The notes: a model not told the origin generated them from the sequence alone. Positions 1 through 9,266 are shown, counted from the stretch's first letter. The stretch: 64,000 nucleotides of DNA from Steroidobacter gossypii (GCF_016801985.1 NZ_JAEVLS010000005.1:124001-188000); one strand, 5' to 3'. Program-made: numbers and translations.

Positions 1-1
1 G

Positions 2-409
2 CACTATCGCGTCGATCTCGGCGTGGCCGAGATCGTGCGGCCGGGCACTCAACTCACCATCATCACTTACGGAACGATGGTGCACGTCTGCATGGCGGCG
101 GCGGAAAAGGCCGGCGTCGATGCGGAGGTGATCGATCTGCGCTCGTTCGTGCCGCTGGACATCGAGACCATCGTCAGCTCGGTGAAAAAGACCGGTCGCT
201 GCATCGTCGCGCACGAGGCCACGCGCTTCGGCGGTTTCGGCGGCGAGATTCTCTCGACCGTTCAGGAAGAATGTTTCTGGCACCTGGAGGCGCCGATCCT
301 GCGCGTGGCCGGTTGGGATACGCCCTATCCGCACGCATTCGAGTGGGAATACTTTCCTGGCCAGGCGCGCGTCATCGCCGCCATCAAAGCCACGATGGAG
401 GCGTCATGA
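2..409 (+). CDS. 2-oxoisovalerate dehydrogenase E1 component, beta subunit (C-terminal part)
   Basis: The open frame runs in from the left edge, so only the last 135 residues are present. They form the C-terminal (cofactor/E2-contacting) domain of the thiamine-dependent E1-beta subunit of a branched-chain 2-oxoacid dehydrogenase. This complex oxidatively decarboxylates the keto acids of valine, leucine and isoleucine. Visible family blocks are the ITYG strand, the VIDLRSFVPLD block, HEA near residue 72 and the WDTPYPHAFEWEYFPG block, which is more typical of branched-chain than of pyruvate E1-beta. The TGA stop overlaps the ATG of the E2 gene (ATGA), so the two are translationally coupled. 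E1-alpha is expected just upstream, outside the window. Confidence 0.93.
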   Translation, partial: HYRVDLGVAEIVRPGTQLTIITYGTMVHVCMAAAEKAGVDAEVIDLRSFVPLDIETIVSSVKKTGRCIVAHEATRFGGFGGEILSTVQEECFWHLEAPILRVAGWDTPYPHAFEWEYFPGQARVIAAIKATMEAS

Positions 410-1719
410 GCCGTCATGTAGTCAAGCTGCCGGATCTCGGCGAAGGCACGGTGTCTTCGGAGATCGTGGCGTGGAAGGTCAAGGTCGGCGATCAGATCGC
501 CGAAGACGAGCCGATGGTGGAGATGTCCACCGACAAGGCGGTGGTCGAGATGCCCGCGCCGGTGAGCGGCCGCGTGGTTTCGCTCGGCGGCGAGCCCGGC
601 GATCAAATCGCCGTGGGTGCGGAATTGATCGTGCTCGAGACGGACGCGAGCGGTGCGGCCGCCTCAGGCGCGCCGGCAGCACAGAATGCCGCGGCCGCTT
701 CTCAAGCTTCATCTCAGAAGCCAGCGACGGAGAGCACGCCCTCTGCTCAGAAGCCGGCGTCGCAGGGCACGCCCGCGAAGACTGCTAGCAACGGCAACGG
801 CGCTGCGCAGCCTGCGAACAAGCCGACCGGTCGGGTCATGGCGTCACCGGCGACGCGTGCTCGCGCCAAGCAGTCGGGCATCGACCTCACCACGATCGCT
901 GGGTCTGGCCGCGACGGCCGCATCCAGCGCCAGGATCTGGAAGCTGCGATCCAGGAACGTCAGGTGGGTCGCGCGCCTGCGCCGCAGCCCTCGTCCGGCG
1001 GTCGACCGGAAGCGCGCACCGGCACCGAAGAGATCCGCATCCTGGGCGTACGTCGCGTGAGTGCTCAGCGCGTCGCCGACTCCAAGCGCAACATCCCGCA
1101 CTTCGCTTATGTCGAGGAAGTGGACCTGACGGAGCTGGAGCGGCTGCGCAAACATTTGAATTCGCAACTGCCCAAGGGCTCGCCTTCGTACACCTATCTG
1201 CCGTTCCTGGCGATGGCGCTGGTACGGGTGGTCGAGCAGTTCCCGAAGATCAACTCCCGCTACGACGCCGAGCGCAATGTGCTGGTCCGTTACGACGGCA
1301 TTCACGTCGGCGTCGCCACTCAGACCAACGATGGACTGAAGGTGCCGGTAGTGCGGCACGCCGAGTCGCTGTCTCTGAAGGAGATCGCGGCCGAGATTCG
1401 TCGCGTCTCCTCCGCTGCGCGCGATGGCACGGCCAGTCGCAACGAACTGCAGGGCTCGACCATCACGATCACCAGCCTCGGCAAGCTCGGCGGCATCGTG
1501 TCCACGCCCATCATCAACGCCCCGGAAGTCGCCATCATCGGTATCAACAAGGCCGTGGAACGGCCGGTCATCGTCAACGGCGAAGTGGCGGTGCGCTTGA
1601 TGATGAACGTGTCCTCGTCGTTCGATCATCGCTTCATCGATGGCTACGACGCCGCCGAGGCCATCCAGGCCCTGAAAGAAAAGCTCGAGCAGCCCGCGAC
1701 CATTTTCATTCGCGAGTGA
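406..1719 (+). CDS. Dihydrolipoamide acyltransferase (E2) of the branched-chain 2-oxoacid dehydrogenase complex
   Basis: 437 residues. It transfers the acyl group from E1 via lipoyl-lysine to CoA and forms the core of the complex. Domain order: one lipoyl domain at about residues 3-78 with lipoyl lysine K44 in the TDKA motif; an Ala/Pro/Ser-rich flexible linker at about 80-140; a peripheral subunit-binding domain at about 145-182 (ATRARAKQSGIDL...GRDGRI); and the catalytic chloramphenicol-acetyltransferase-like domain at about 205-437 with DHRFIDG near the C-terminus (H408, D412). The start at 406 is fixed by the ATGA overlap with E1-beta; a longer upstream frame to 271 lies inside E1-beta. 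A single lipoyl domain is usual for branched-chain E2. An E3 gene does not follow. Confidence 0.95.
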   Translation: MSRHVVKLPDLGEGTVSSEIVAWKVKVGDQIAEDEPMVEMSTDKAVVEMPAPVSGRVVSLGGEPGDQIAVGAELIVLETDASGAAASGAPAAQNAAAASQASSQKPATESTPSAQKPASQGTPAKTASNGNGAAQPANKPTGRVMASPATRARAKQSGIDLTTIAGSGRDGRIQRQDLEAAIQERQVGRAPAPQPSSGGRPEARTGTEEIRILGVRRVSAQRVADSKRNIPHFAYVEEVDLTELERLRKHLNSQLPKGSPSYTYLPFLAMALVRVVEQFPKINSRYDAERNVLVRYDGIHVGVATQTNDGLKVPVVRHAESLSLKEIAAEIRRVSSAARDGTASRNELQGSTITITSLGKLGGIVSTPIINAPEVAIIGINKAVERPVIVNGEVAVRLMMNVSSSFDHRFIDGYDAAEAIQALKEKLEQPATIFIRE

Positions 1720-2019
1720 TCTTCGGCCGCCGGATCGGGGCTCCTGCCCCGCCCGGCGCGGCGAGTTGGCAAAAGGCGTGACTTTTGCCTCTCGCCCGCC
1801 GCCGATGGCGGCGGGTACACCCTGTACCTGGGGCGGCAGGCTTCGACCACAGACGCACATGCCGCGTGATGCAATTCACATTCCGCGCCGGCGGCGTTGC
1901 ATCGCACGACGCAATTCCTTGCCAATCCGTGAGTTGTTTGCGAACGGCTTCCTACCGCGCGAGCTGCGAGCCATCTACATTTGCCGCCCGGAGCCCGGCC
2001 AACAAGGGCGAGCAAGACT
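1720..2019. other. 300-base intergenic region between the E2 gene and the GGDEF/EAL gene
   Basis: I find no convincing gene here. It holds a perfect GC hairpin at 1795-1815 (cccgccgcc, loop gat, ggcggcggg) and a smaller one at 1736-1751, neither followed by a T-run. They may mark the 3' end of the E2 transcript without being canonical terminators. The overlapping open frames have no family resemblance and look like GC-driven noise. Confidence 0.5.
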
Positions 2020-3735
2020 ATGGATCTGGCAAGCAGCACGATTCGACAGTTCCTCATCGAAGCACAGCGCCGCGTGAGCTGCCACGCTGCGGCTTTCATC
2101 GCCCCCTCGCGCGATCAGTTCGATTTCCATTGTGACGCGCCCGACGCCAAGGAGATCGAAGAGATGCTCCGGGGCATCGGCGACACCTTCATGGCGCAGG
2201 CTCGCTTGCATGCGAGCAACGACGCGTGCAGTCCGCTGATCCGAAACAAGGTGCGCTATGAGAATGGCGGCCCGTTGATCGGCCGCTTCCTGGTCGCGCC
2301 CATCCCGGACGCATCCGGCGACTTCTCCAGCATCGTGATCCTGTTCCGCTTGATGACGTCGGGCGGCTTCAACGAGGAACATCTGCGCCAGGCGGCGCAG
2401 CTGGCTCGACAGCTTGCCGCGATGTCGTCGCTGCCGGCCGATCCGGTCACCGGACTGATGGCGCGCGAGAGCATGGAGAAGCTGGTCAGCTGGCGATTGC
2501 AATCGCTCGGCGACGGCTGCGAATCCAGCGTGCTTTACGGCGACATCGATCAGCTGCGCCTGGTGAACGATCTGCTCGGCTTTGAAGTCGGAGATCGCGC
2601 CATCGCCACCGTCGCGCACGCGCTCGCCGCGGGACTCGCCAATGAAGACGCTGTGCTCAGCCGCATCTCCGGCGATCGCTTCACCGTGTTCTTGCCCGAT
2701 TGCACTCTGCAGCGTGCACAGAACATCGCGGCTCGTCTGCGCGAGGCCGTGCAGGCGCGTCCGTTCGCCATCGGCGATGAAAGCATCCCCTTGTCGATTT
2801 GTTTCGGCGCCGCGGTGCTCGGCAACGGCGGGCGCAGCTTCGAGCATTCGCTGGCGGGCGCAGAAGTGGCCTGCAAAGCCGCCAAGGATCGCGGCCGCAA
2901 TCGCGTCGAGATCTATCACGTGTCGGATACCAGCATCATCCGCCGCCGCGACGACTTCTCCATCGTGGGAAGACTGCGCAGCGCCTTCGAGGAAGGCCGG
3001 TATCAAATCATGGGCCAGCCGATCGCCTCGCTGCTGACGCCCGACTCCGTGCATCGCTACGAGATGCTGCTGCGGATCATCGACGAGAAAGGCCGGTTGG
3101 TATTGCCAGCGCACTTCATGTCGTCCGCCACGCGCTACCAACTGCTGCCGCAGATCGATCGCCGCGTGATCTCCGACGTGCTCAATCACCTGCGCGCCGC
3201 CCCGACGCGGCCCGGTGTCAAACCGCTGCACGTCTCCATCAATCTCTCCGGCCCCACCATCGCTGACGACACTTTCCTCGACTGGCTGCAGGCTCAGCTC
3301 GACGAAACCGGCGTGGGCGGCGACCGACTGACATTCGATCTCACCGAGACCGTCGCCGTCGGCAACATGGCGCAAACCCAATTGCTGATGAGCAAGCTCG
3401 GCGCCCGCGGCTGCCGCTTCGCGCTCGATGATTTCGGCACCGGCTTGAGCTCGCTCACGCACCTGAAGGACCTGCCGTTCTCGTCGTTGAAGATCGACGG
3501 CTCCTTCATCCGCGACATCCGCCACAACGAGCGCTCGCAATCCCTGGTGCGCGCGGTCGCGCAACTTGCGAGCGCCATGGGCATGGAAACCATCGCCGAG
3601 TACGTGGAGACGCCGGAAATCTGCATGCGCCTGATCGAGCTGCAGGTGGAATTCGGCCAGGGCTACGCCATCGGCAAGCCCCGGCCCATCAACGGCATCC
3701 TCGCCCCGGCCGCCAACCTGCTGCACGCAAGCTGA
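2020..3735 (+). CDS. GGDEF/EAL protein, probably a c-di-GMP phosphodiesterase with a degenerate cyclase domain
   Basis: 571 residues, no membrane segment. The first ~130 residues look like a GAF-type sensory region. A GGDEF domain follows (about 140-300), beginning with DPVTGL, but the signature is SGDRF at 217-221 instead of GGDEF, so cyclase activity is unlikely. It may still bind GTP. The EAL domain spans about 325-565 and keeps the catalytic-type residues: E348 in EMLLR, the Asn of INLSG, the Glu of DLTET, the DD pair of DDFGTG, the Lys of LKIDGSF, the Glu of IAEYVET and the Gln of GQGYAIGKP. An active c-di-GMP phosphodiesterase is therefore likely. I chose ATG 2020 over TTG 1981 because a purine-rich AAGGGCGAG precedes it. 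Confidence 0.88.
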   Translation: MDLASSTIRQFLIEAQRRVSCHAAAFIAPSRDQFDFHCDAPDAKEIEEMLRGIGDTFMAQARLHASNDACSPLIRNKVRYENGGPLIGRFLVAPIPDASGDFSSIVILFRLMTSGGFNEEHLRQAAQLARQLAAMSSLPADPVTGLMARESMEKLVSWRLQSLGDGCESSVLYGDIDQLRLVNDLLGFEVGDRAIATVAHALAAGLANEDAVLSRISGDRFTVFLPDCTLQRAQNIAARLREAVQARPFAIGDESIPLSICFGAAVLGNGGRSFEHSLAGAEVACKAAKDRGRNRVEIYHVSDTSIIRRRDDFSIVGRLRSAFEEGRYQIMGQPIASLLTPDSVHRYEMLLRIIDEKGRLVLPAHFMSSATRYQLLPQIDRRVISDVLNHLRAAPTRPGVKPLHVSINLSGPTIADDTFLDWLQAQLDETGVGGDRLTFDLTETVAVGNMAQTQLLMSKLGARGCRFALDDFGTGLSSLTHLKDLPFSSLKIDGSFIRDIRHNERSQSLVRAVAQLASAMGMETIAEYVETPEICMRLIELQVEFGQGYAIGKPRPINGILAPAANLLHAS

Positions 3736-3782
3736 CGAGCTTGCGTTAAGCTAGCAGCGTGTTCTCTGCTGGCTGCTTGCCC

Positions 3783-4388
3783 ATGCCCTGGCCTGAACCT
3801 GTCACTCTGCGCGGCGCGCATGTCACATTGGAACCGCTGACCCAGGCGCGTCACGACGAATTCGTCGAGGCGGTGCGCGACGGGGAATTGTGGAACCTGT
3901 GGTACACGTTCATTCCCACGCCGGACAAGATGCAGGCCGAGATCGACAAGCGCCTGGCCCAGCAGAAGCAGGGCACGATGCTGCCGTTCGCGGTCATCGA
4001 GCCCGGCAGCGGCAAAGCGGTCGGCATGACGACCTATATGAACGTCGATGCCGAGCAGCGTCGCGTGGAGATCGGCTCGACCTGGTATCGGAAGAGCGTC
4101 CAGCGCACGGCGCTCAACACCGAATGCAAGCTGCTGCTGCTCTCGCATGCGTTCGAGCAGCTCGGCTGCATCGCAGTCGAGTTCCGCACGCACTATTTGA
4201 ATCAGCAGAGCCGGCGCGCCATCGAGCGCCTGGGCGCCAGGCTCGACGGCATTCTCCGCAATCACCGCCGCTCCAGCGACGGCACGCTGCGCGACACCTG
4301 CGTTTACAGCATCATCGAAAGCGAATGGCCGGCCGTGCGCTCACACCTGCGCCATCAGCTCGCGACGCGCGCGGCTACATCTCTTTGA
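3783..4388 (+). CDS. GNAT-family N-acetyltransferase (RimJ/RimL-like)
   Basis: 201 residues. It resembles the GNAT fold that transfers acetyl from acetyl-CoA to an amine, of the RimJ/RimL ribosomal-protein type. It opens with VTLRG..VTLEPL and contains the IGSTWY strand, the ALNTECKLLLLSHAF helix after the acetyl-CoA loop, and the NQQSRRAIERLGA stretch near residue 145 that is characteristic of these enzymes. The substrate cannot be told from sequence. Start is ATG 3783; an in-frame GTG at 3759 would add eight residues. Its last 14 bases overlap the 3' end of the convergent carbonic anhydrase gene. Confidence 0.85.
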   Translation: MPWPEPVTLRGAHVTLEPLTQARHDEFVEAVRDGELWNLWYTFIPTPDKMQAEIDKRLAQQKQGTMLPFAVIEPGSGKAVGMTTYMNVDAEQRRVEIGSTWYRKSVQRTALNTECKLLLLSHAFEQLGCIAVEFRTHYLNQQSRRAIERLGARLDGILRNHRRSSDGTLRDTCVYSIIESEWPAVRSHLRHQLATRAATSL

Positions 4389-4896
4389 GATTGGCGAGGA
4401 ACTGCGCGCGTCGATCGACGTAACTTTCGGCCGATTTCAGCAGGTTCGCCGCATCCTCATCCGACAACGTGCGCACCACGCGAGCAGGGGCGCCGAGAAT
4501 CAACGAGCGATCCGGGAACACCTTGCGCTCGGTGACGATGGCGCCGGCGCCGACCAGGCAGCCCTTGCCAATCACCGCGCCGTTGAGCACCACGGCCTGA
4601 ATGCCGATCAATGAGCCGTCGCCGATGGTGCATCCGTGCAGCATGGCCTGATGGCCGATCGTGACATTCTCGCCCACCGTCAACGCCAGCCCTGGATCTG
4701 TGTGCAGCACCGCGCCTTCCTGCACGTTGGAGTTTTTGCCCAGGGTGATGATGTCGTTGTCGCCGCGAATGGTGGCTCCGAACCACACGCTGACATTTTC
4801 TGACAGCACTACGCTGCCGATCACACTCGCGCTGGGCGCGACGAACACGCTGTCGTGCAAGGAAGGAACGCGTTCGCCGTATCGATACACAGGCAT
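4375..4896 (-). CDS. Gamma-class carbonic anhydrase / hexapeptide-repeat protein (YrdA-like)
   Basis: 173 residues forming a left-handed beta-helix of hexapeptide repeats. Members of this group are zinc or iron gamma-carbonic anhydrases or close relatives. The repeat register is visible throughout (for example SASVIGSVVLSENVSVW). The three metal-ligand histidines are in place: one in VLHTD and two in IGHQAMLHG. Conserved RGDN follows the first coils. The C-terminal helix (about 145-173) is typical. I start at ATG 4896 because family members begin with a short MPVY..., although the open frame continues upstream to 4965. Substrate or true carbonic anhydrase activity is not proven by sequence. 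Confidence 0.9.
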   Translation of the reverse strand: MPVYRYGERVPSLHDSVFVAPSASVIGSVVLSENVSVWFGATIRGDNDIITLGKNSNVQEGAVLHTDPGLALTVGENVTIGHQAMLHGCTIGDGSLIGIQAVVLNGAVIGKGCLVGAGAIVTERKVFPDRSLILGAPARVVRTLSDEDAANLLKSAESYVDRRAQFLANLKEM

Positions 4897-5009
4897 GGCA
4901 ACTCCAACAAGGCGCATCAGGTGCCGGCATTCTAACCTCCGCCCGCGCCGGAACTCCCCCGCCATCTCGATCCTTCCAATGACACCTCCGTCACTCGCGG
5001 GATATCGTC

Positions 5010-6395
5010 ATGCGCGTTCCTGCAAAAACTGCTCTCGCCTCCCCCCTCGCATTGTTGATCGCTAGCGTCGGCTGCTCGGCTGCCGACGAAGTGACCACAC
5101 AGATGACCGAGGACCAGGGCTACGGTCTCAACCCGCGACTGCCCGAGCCCGACAAATCGCTGATCCCGACGGTGAAAATCGCAGAAGCGCAGCCATGGAA
5201 GGCCAATGAGACGCCGACGCCCGCGAAAGGGCTTTCGGTCGCGCGCTTTGCCTGCAATCTGGATCATCCACGCTGGTTGTACGTGCTGCCCAATGGCGAT
5301 CTGCTGGTCGCGGAAACCAACGCACCGGAGCGGCCCGAGGACAAGAAAGGCATCAAGGGTTATTTCATGAGCAAGGCCATGGAAAAGGCCGGCGCGGCCA
5401 CGCCCAGCGCCAATCGCATCACCCTGCTGCGCGATGCGAACGGCGACGGCCAGCCCGAAGTGCGCACCAGGTTTCTAGAGGGCTTGAATTCGCCCTTCGG
5501 CATGGCACTGGTGGAGAACACCTTCTACGTCGCCAACACCGACGCGGTGGTGCGCTTCAACTATCAGGCCGGCGCCACCCAGATCAAACAAGCCGGGACC
5601 AAGCTCGTCGACCTGCCCGGCGGCCCACTCAATCACCACTGGACCAAGAATCTGATCGCGAGCCGCAACGGCGACAAGCTGTATGCGACCGTCGGCTCGA
5701 ACAGCAACGTCGCCGAGAACGGCATCGAGGCCGAGGAGAAGCGGGCGGCGATACTGGAGATCGATATCGCCTCGGGCGCGACGCGCGTGTTCGCATCCGG
5801 CCTGCGCAATCCCAACGGCATGGATTGGCAACCTCAGAGCGGCGTGCTGTGGACGGTGGTGAACGAGCGCGACGAGATCGGCCACAACCTGGTGCCCGAC
5901 TATCTCACGTCGGTGCAGGAAGGTGGCTTCTATGGCTGGCCGTACAGCTACTATGGCCAACACGTCGACGAGCGCGTCGAGCCGCAACGCCCTGACCTGG
6001 TCGCCAAGGCCATCGTGCCCGACTACGCGCTGGGCTCACATACTGCGTCGTTGGGCCTGGCGTTCTACGACGGCGAGATGCTGCCCGACAAATATCGCAA
6101 CGGCGCATTCATCGGGATGCACGGCTCGTGGAACCGCGAGCCCCGCAGCGGCTACAAGGTCGTGTTTGTTTCTTTCGCCAACGGCCGGCCCATCGGCTTG
6201 CCCGAAGACGTGCTCACCGGCTTTCTGAGCCCCGAAGGCGAAGCCCGCGGCCGCCCAGTGGGAGTTGCGGTCGGGCGCGATGGCGCGTTGCTCGTGGCGG
6301 ACGATGTCGGCAACTGCGTGTGGCGCGTTACGCCGGCTGCGTCGCGGGTGAGCCAAGCTGCAGACGCATCTGCTTCCGAAGCAACGTCACGCTGA
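5010..6395 (+). CDS. Sorbosone/glucose dehydrogenase-family beta-propeller protein, exported
   Basis: 461 residues with an N-terminal signal ending in a Cys (VGCS, around residue 22), so a lipoprotein or a cleaved periplasmic protein. The rest is a six-bladed propeller like the L-sorbosone dehydrogenase (SNDH)/GSDH family of PQQ-dependent sugar dehydrogenases. It has LDHPRWLYVLPNGDLLVAET in blade 1, LRNPNGMDW, VNERDEIG and GGFYGWPYSYYG, then HGSWNR near the C-terminus. No heme motif is present. A periplasmic sugar or aldose oxidation role is likely. The 3' end overlaps the convergent MATE gene by 68 bases. Confidence 0.85.
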   Translation: MRVPAKTALASPLALLIASVGCSAADEVTTQMTEDQGYGLNPRLPEPDKSLIPTVKIAEAQPWKANETPTPAKGLSVARFACNLDHPRWLYVLPNGDLLVAETNAPERPEDKKGIKGYFMSKAMEKAGAATPSANRITLLRDANGDGQPEVRTRFLEGLNSPFGMALVENTFYVANTDAVVRFNYQAGATQIKQAGTKLVDLPGGPLNHHWTKNLIASRNGDKLYATVGSNSNVAENGIEAEEKRAAILEIDIASGATRVFASGLRNPNGMDWQPQSGVLWTVVNERDEIGHNLVPDYLTSVQEGGFYGWPYSYYGQHVDERVEPQRPDLVAKAIVPDYALGSHTASLGLAFYDGEMLPDKYRNGAFIGMHGSWNREPRSGYKVVFVSFANGRPIGLPEDVLTGFLSPEGEARGRPVGVAVGRDGALLVADDVGNCVWRVTPAASRVSQAADASASEATSR

Positions 6396-7683
6396 TCACG
6401 GCCTGGACCGCACTGGCGGCAATGGACAGGTACCACACCTGTTCCAACTGGTAGCCCGGCCGCGACGTGAGCCATACCAGCGGCAAGGCATACACCACCA
6501 GTCGTGTCACCGAACTGACCAGCGCCGGCACCGTGTTGCCTAGCGCCTGAAACAAACCGGAGCAGGTGAAGATCAGCCCGCTCATCACGAAGTTCCACGA
6601 GATCAGGTGCAGAAACAAGGCGCCGACCCGGATCACCTCGGGCTCCTCGGTGAAGAACGCGACCAGGACTTCCGGCTGCCACTGGCACAGCACCATCACC
6701 ACCAGCATCACGCCGACGCATTGAGTGGCTGCAACCCGGAATGTTTCGCGAACGCGCGCCATCTGCTTGGCGCCGAAGTTCTGACCTGCCACCGGCGCGA
6801 CCACGAATGCGATGGCCATGGCGGGCAGGAAGATGCCTTGCATGATGCGGGATCCGATGCCGAAGCCCGCCTGCGCGGCCGCGCCGAAATCGCGAATCGC
6901 CCAGTAGGTGATGGCCGTGTAAAAGAACATCAGCGCGAACTCGCCACCCGCCGGCAGGCCGATGGTCAGCATGCGCTTCCACACGGCGACGCGGGGCTGC
7001 CACTGCTCGGGATGAAACGAAACATATTTTTCCAGGCGCGCGAAATAAATCGTCAGCACCACCACGCCGATGGCGATCGCGATACTGCTCGCCAGCCCTG
7101 CGCCGGCGACGCCCATGGCGTAACCGGTGCCCCACCCTGCGATCAGGATCGGCGCAAGCGCAGTGTTGAGCAACACGGTGAGCGCCTGGACGACCATGGT
7201 GGGCTTGACGATGCCCGTGCCGCGCAAGGCAGAGGACATGGCGACCAAGGCGAACTGCAACGCCATGCCCGGCAGGAACCAGTACAGATAATCGCGACCA
7301 TGCGCGATCGTTTCCTCGTCGGCAGCAACCGAGCTCAGATAAACATCCGTGATCAGATAACCCGCGAGCAGCACGAGCAGCCCACCCAGCGCCGCGATCA
7401 ACAGCGACTGGTTGAAAATCAGATTGGCGTCCTGCTGATCCTTGCGCCCCACCGCGTGGGAAATCAGCGCCATGGTGCCGACGCCCAACACCTGGGTCAG
7501 CGCCATGACGATGAACATGACATTGCCCGCCGCGCTGACGCCGGCCACCGCGGCATCGCCCAGGGCGGCCACGAAGTACAGATCGACGAAGTAGTACAGG
7601 GTCTGGAACAACATGCCCGCCGCCGTGGGCACTGCGAGCGAGATCAGGTGCCCGGCGATGGAACCTTGAGTGAGATCTTTCAT
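6328..7683 (-). CDS. MATE-family multidrug/toxin exporter
   Basis: 451 residues with about twelve hydrophobic segments in two pseudo-symmetric halves, as in NorM/DinF-type cation-coupled exporters. It begins MKDLTQGSIAGHLISLAVPTA, the normal amphipathic start, and the first half has the PTAAGMLFQTLYYFVDLYFV block. It would export cationic compounds across the inner membrane. Start is the ATG at 7683; thioredoxin 2 lies divergently 158 bases away. Its 3' 68 bases run antisense through the end of the sorbosone-dehydrogenase-like gene. The substrate is unknown. Confidence 0.92.
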   Translation of the reverse strand: MKDLTQGSIAGHLISLAVPTAAGMLFQTLYYFVDLYFVAALGDAAVAGVSAAGNVMFIVMALTQVLGVGTMALISHAVGRKDQQDANLIFNQSLLIAALGGLLVLLAGYLITDVYLSSVAADEETIAHGRDYLYWFLPGMALQFALVAMSSALRGTGIVKPTMVVQALTVLLNTALAPILIAGWGTGYAMGVAGAGLASSIAIAIGVVVLTIYFARLEKYVSFHPEQWQPRVAVWKRMLTIGLPAGGEFALMFFYTAITYWAIRDFGAAAQAGFGIGSRIMQGIFLPAMAIAFVVAPVAGQNFGAKQMARVRETFRVAATQCVGVMLVVMVLCQWQPEVLVAFFTEEPEVIRVGALFLHLISWNFVMSGLIFTCSGLFQALGNTVPALVSSVTRLVVYALPLVWLTSRPGYQLEQVWYLSIAASAVQAVISVTLLRKQMRLQLGSPATQPA

Positions 7684-7841
7684 GCGCGACGGATGAGCGG
7701 GACTTTCCTTACGAGCGACGGCCGAAGGGAGTGGGCAGACCCGCTATTGTGCTCGAAATCGCGCCGGCCGCGTGGGCTTGTATGCGATTTCCATCGACCC
7801 CATGACGGGGTCTTATCACTGACGCCAGGAAGCCGCGTTTC

Positions 7842-8297
7842 ATGAGCTCATCGACCGCCGCCGCCAACGGCCTGCATCTGGTCTGCGGACATTGCAATTC
7901 CGTGGTACGGATTCCCGCGGACCGCCTGGACCAGGGGCCCAAGTGTCCGAAATGTCATCACGCATTGTTCGAAGGGCATCCGATCGAGCTGACCACGGCG
8001 GCATTCGATAAACACCTCACCCGCGGCGATCTGCCACTGATCGTAGATTTCTGGGCGCCCTGGTGTGGCCCCTGCCGAATGATGGCTCCGCATTTCGAGG
8101 AGGCCACGCGGCGACTGCAGACCAAGGCGCGTTTCGCCAAAGTGAATTCCGACGATGAGCCGTCGCTGTCGGCGCGCTTCGGGATACGGGGCATCCCGAC
8201 CCTGATCGCATTCAAACAAGGACAAGAGATTGCCCGCCAATCGGGAGCGATGGACCTGCGAGGGCTGCTCCAATGGCTGCAGCCCCATCTGCAGTAA
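7842..8297 (+). CDS. trxC: Thioredoxin 2 (zinc-binding thioredoxin)
   Basis: 151 residues. It is a protein-disulfide reductase distinguished from Trx1 by an N-terminal zinc ribbon: cysteines C15, C18 (CGHC) and C35, C38 (CPKC). The thioredoxin domain follows with the active site WCGPC at 74-78, then the cis-proline loop GIRGIPT. Cytoplasmic, with no signal. TrxC proteins respond to oxidative stress and are often OxyR-controlled, but I could not identify a clear operator here. It converges with the aldo/keto reductase gene, leaving only 21 bases between stops. Confidence 0.95.
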   Translation: MSSSTAAANGLHLVCGHCNSVVRIPADRLDQGPKCPKCHHALFEGHPIELTTAAFDKHLTRGDLPLIVDFWAPWCGPCRMMAPHFEEATRRLQTKARFAKVNSDDEPSLSARFGIRGIPTLIAFKQGQEIARQSGAMDLRGLLQWLQPHLQ

Positions 8298-8318
8298 TTT
8301 CCTGATGCGCGGCGTCGG

Positions 8319-9266
8319 TCAGAGGCTCGCCCACAACGCCTCGATGCGCTTGCGACCGGCGGCATCCGGCAGGCGGCCGCGGCCGGCCAGCTGATTGTCT
8401 TTCAAGTGCGTGATCTTGGTGGTTCCTGGAATCACCGCCGTCACCGCCGGGTGCGAGATGTTGTATTTCAAAAAGAGCTGCGCCCAGCTGGTCACATCGT
8501 AGTCGGCCGCCCAGGCCGGCAGCGGCTTGTCCTTCACCTTCGACAGCACATTGCCGCGCCGGCCGCCGAGCGGCACATTGACCAGCACCGCCATGCCCTT
8601 CTGTTGCGCGAGCGGCAAAATCTTCTCCTCGGCGCCGCGGTTGTCGATGGAATAATCGACCTGGATGAAATCGAGCTCGAGGCTGTTCATCGCCTCCAGC
8701 ATCTGCGGATACTGATCGTCGGTGGACGTAGTGATGCCGACGTAACGCACCTTCTTGGCCTGCTTCCATTGCAGCAGTTTCGGGAACAGCGTGTCGATGG
8801 CGTTGAAGTTATGAATCTGCAACAGATCGAGGCGGTCGGTCTGCAGACGCTGCAACGCCAGCTCGAGCTCGCCGTCGCCCGACGCGGGCGCGCCGCGAAT
8901 CGGGGTCTTGGTCGCGAGGAAAATCTGATCGCGATTGCCCAGCTCCTTGAGCAGCTTGCCAATGACCACTTCGGACTCGCCGTAGCTGCGCGCGGTGTCG
9001 ATCACTTTGGCGCCGAGCTTGGGAAAGCCCTGCAGGACCTCGCGCCGCGCAGCGATGTCTTCATCGGAAGTGACGCTGTACTGATTGGTGCCGAGGCCGA
9101 CCACCGGCAACTTCTCGCCCGTGGACGGGATCGCTCTGGTGATGAGGGCGGAGCCGCCCGACTTCGCAGGCGTGTCCGCGGCTTCGACCATGCCGCCCAT
9201 TGCAAGACCAACGCCCGCGGCAACGCCGCTCTTGAGCACCGTCCGACGCGTGATCACTGAACTCAC
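8319..9266 (-). CDS. Aldo/keto reductase with a Tat-type signal
   Basis: 315 residues. An NADPH-type aldo/keto reductase barrel is preceded by a twin-arginine signal (TRRTVLKSG at about 6-14, then a hydrophobic run and an Ala-rich cleavage region), so it is probably exported folded. The tetrad is recognisable: Asp and Tyr in VIDTARSYG, Lys in ATKTP and His in QIHNFN. I start at GTG 9266 because GGAGG sits five bases upstream; the longer frame to 9410 would bury the signal behind 48 unlikely residues. The substrate is unknown. Confidence 0.88.
   Translation of the reverse strand: MSSVITRRTVLKSGVAAGVGLAMGGMVEAADTPAKSGGSALITRAIPSTGEKLPVVGLGTNQYSVTSDEDIAARREVLQGFPKLGAKVIDTARSYGESEVVIGKLLKELGNRDQIFLATKTPIRGAPASGDGELELALQRLQTDRLDLLQIHNFNAIDTLFPKLLQWKQAKKVRYVGITTSTDDQYPQMLEAMNSLELDFIQVDYSIDNRGAEEKILPLAQQKGMAVLVNVPLGGRRGNVLSKVKDKPLPAWAADYDVTSWAQLFLKYNISHPAVTAVIPGTTKITHLKDNQLAGRGRLPDAAGRKRIEALWASL

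Noticed and set aside
1975-3726. A 583-codon open frame antisense to the GGDEF/EAL gene
   Set aside because: It mirrors the real gene in a GC-rich codon pattern and its translation has no recognisable domain, being rich in His, Gln and Ala as expected for a shadow frame.
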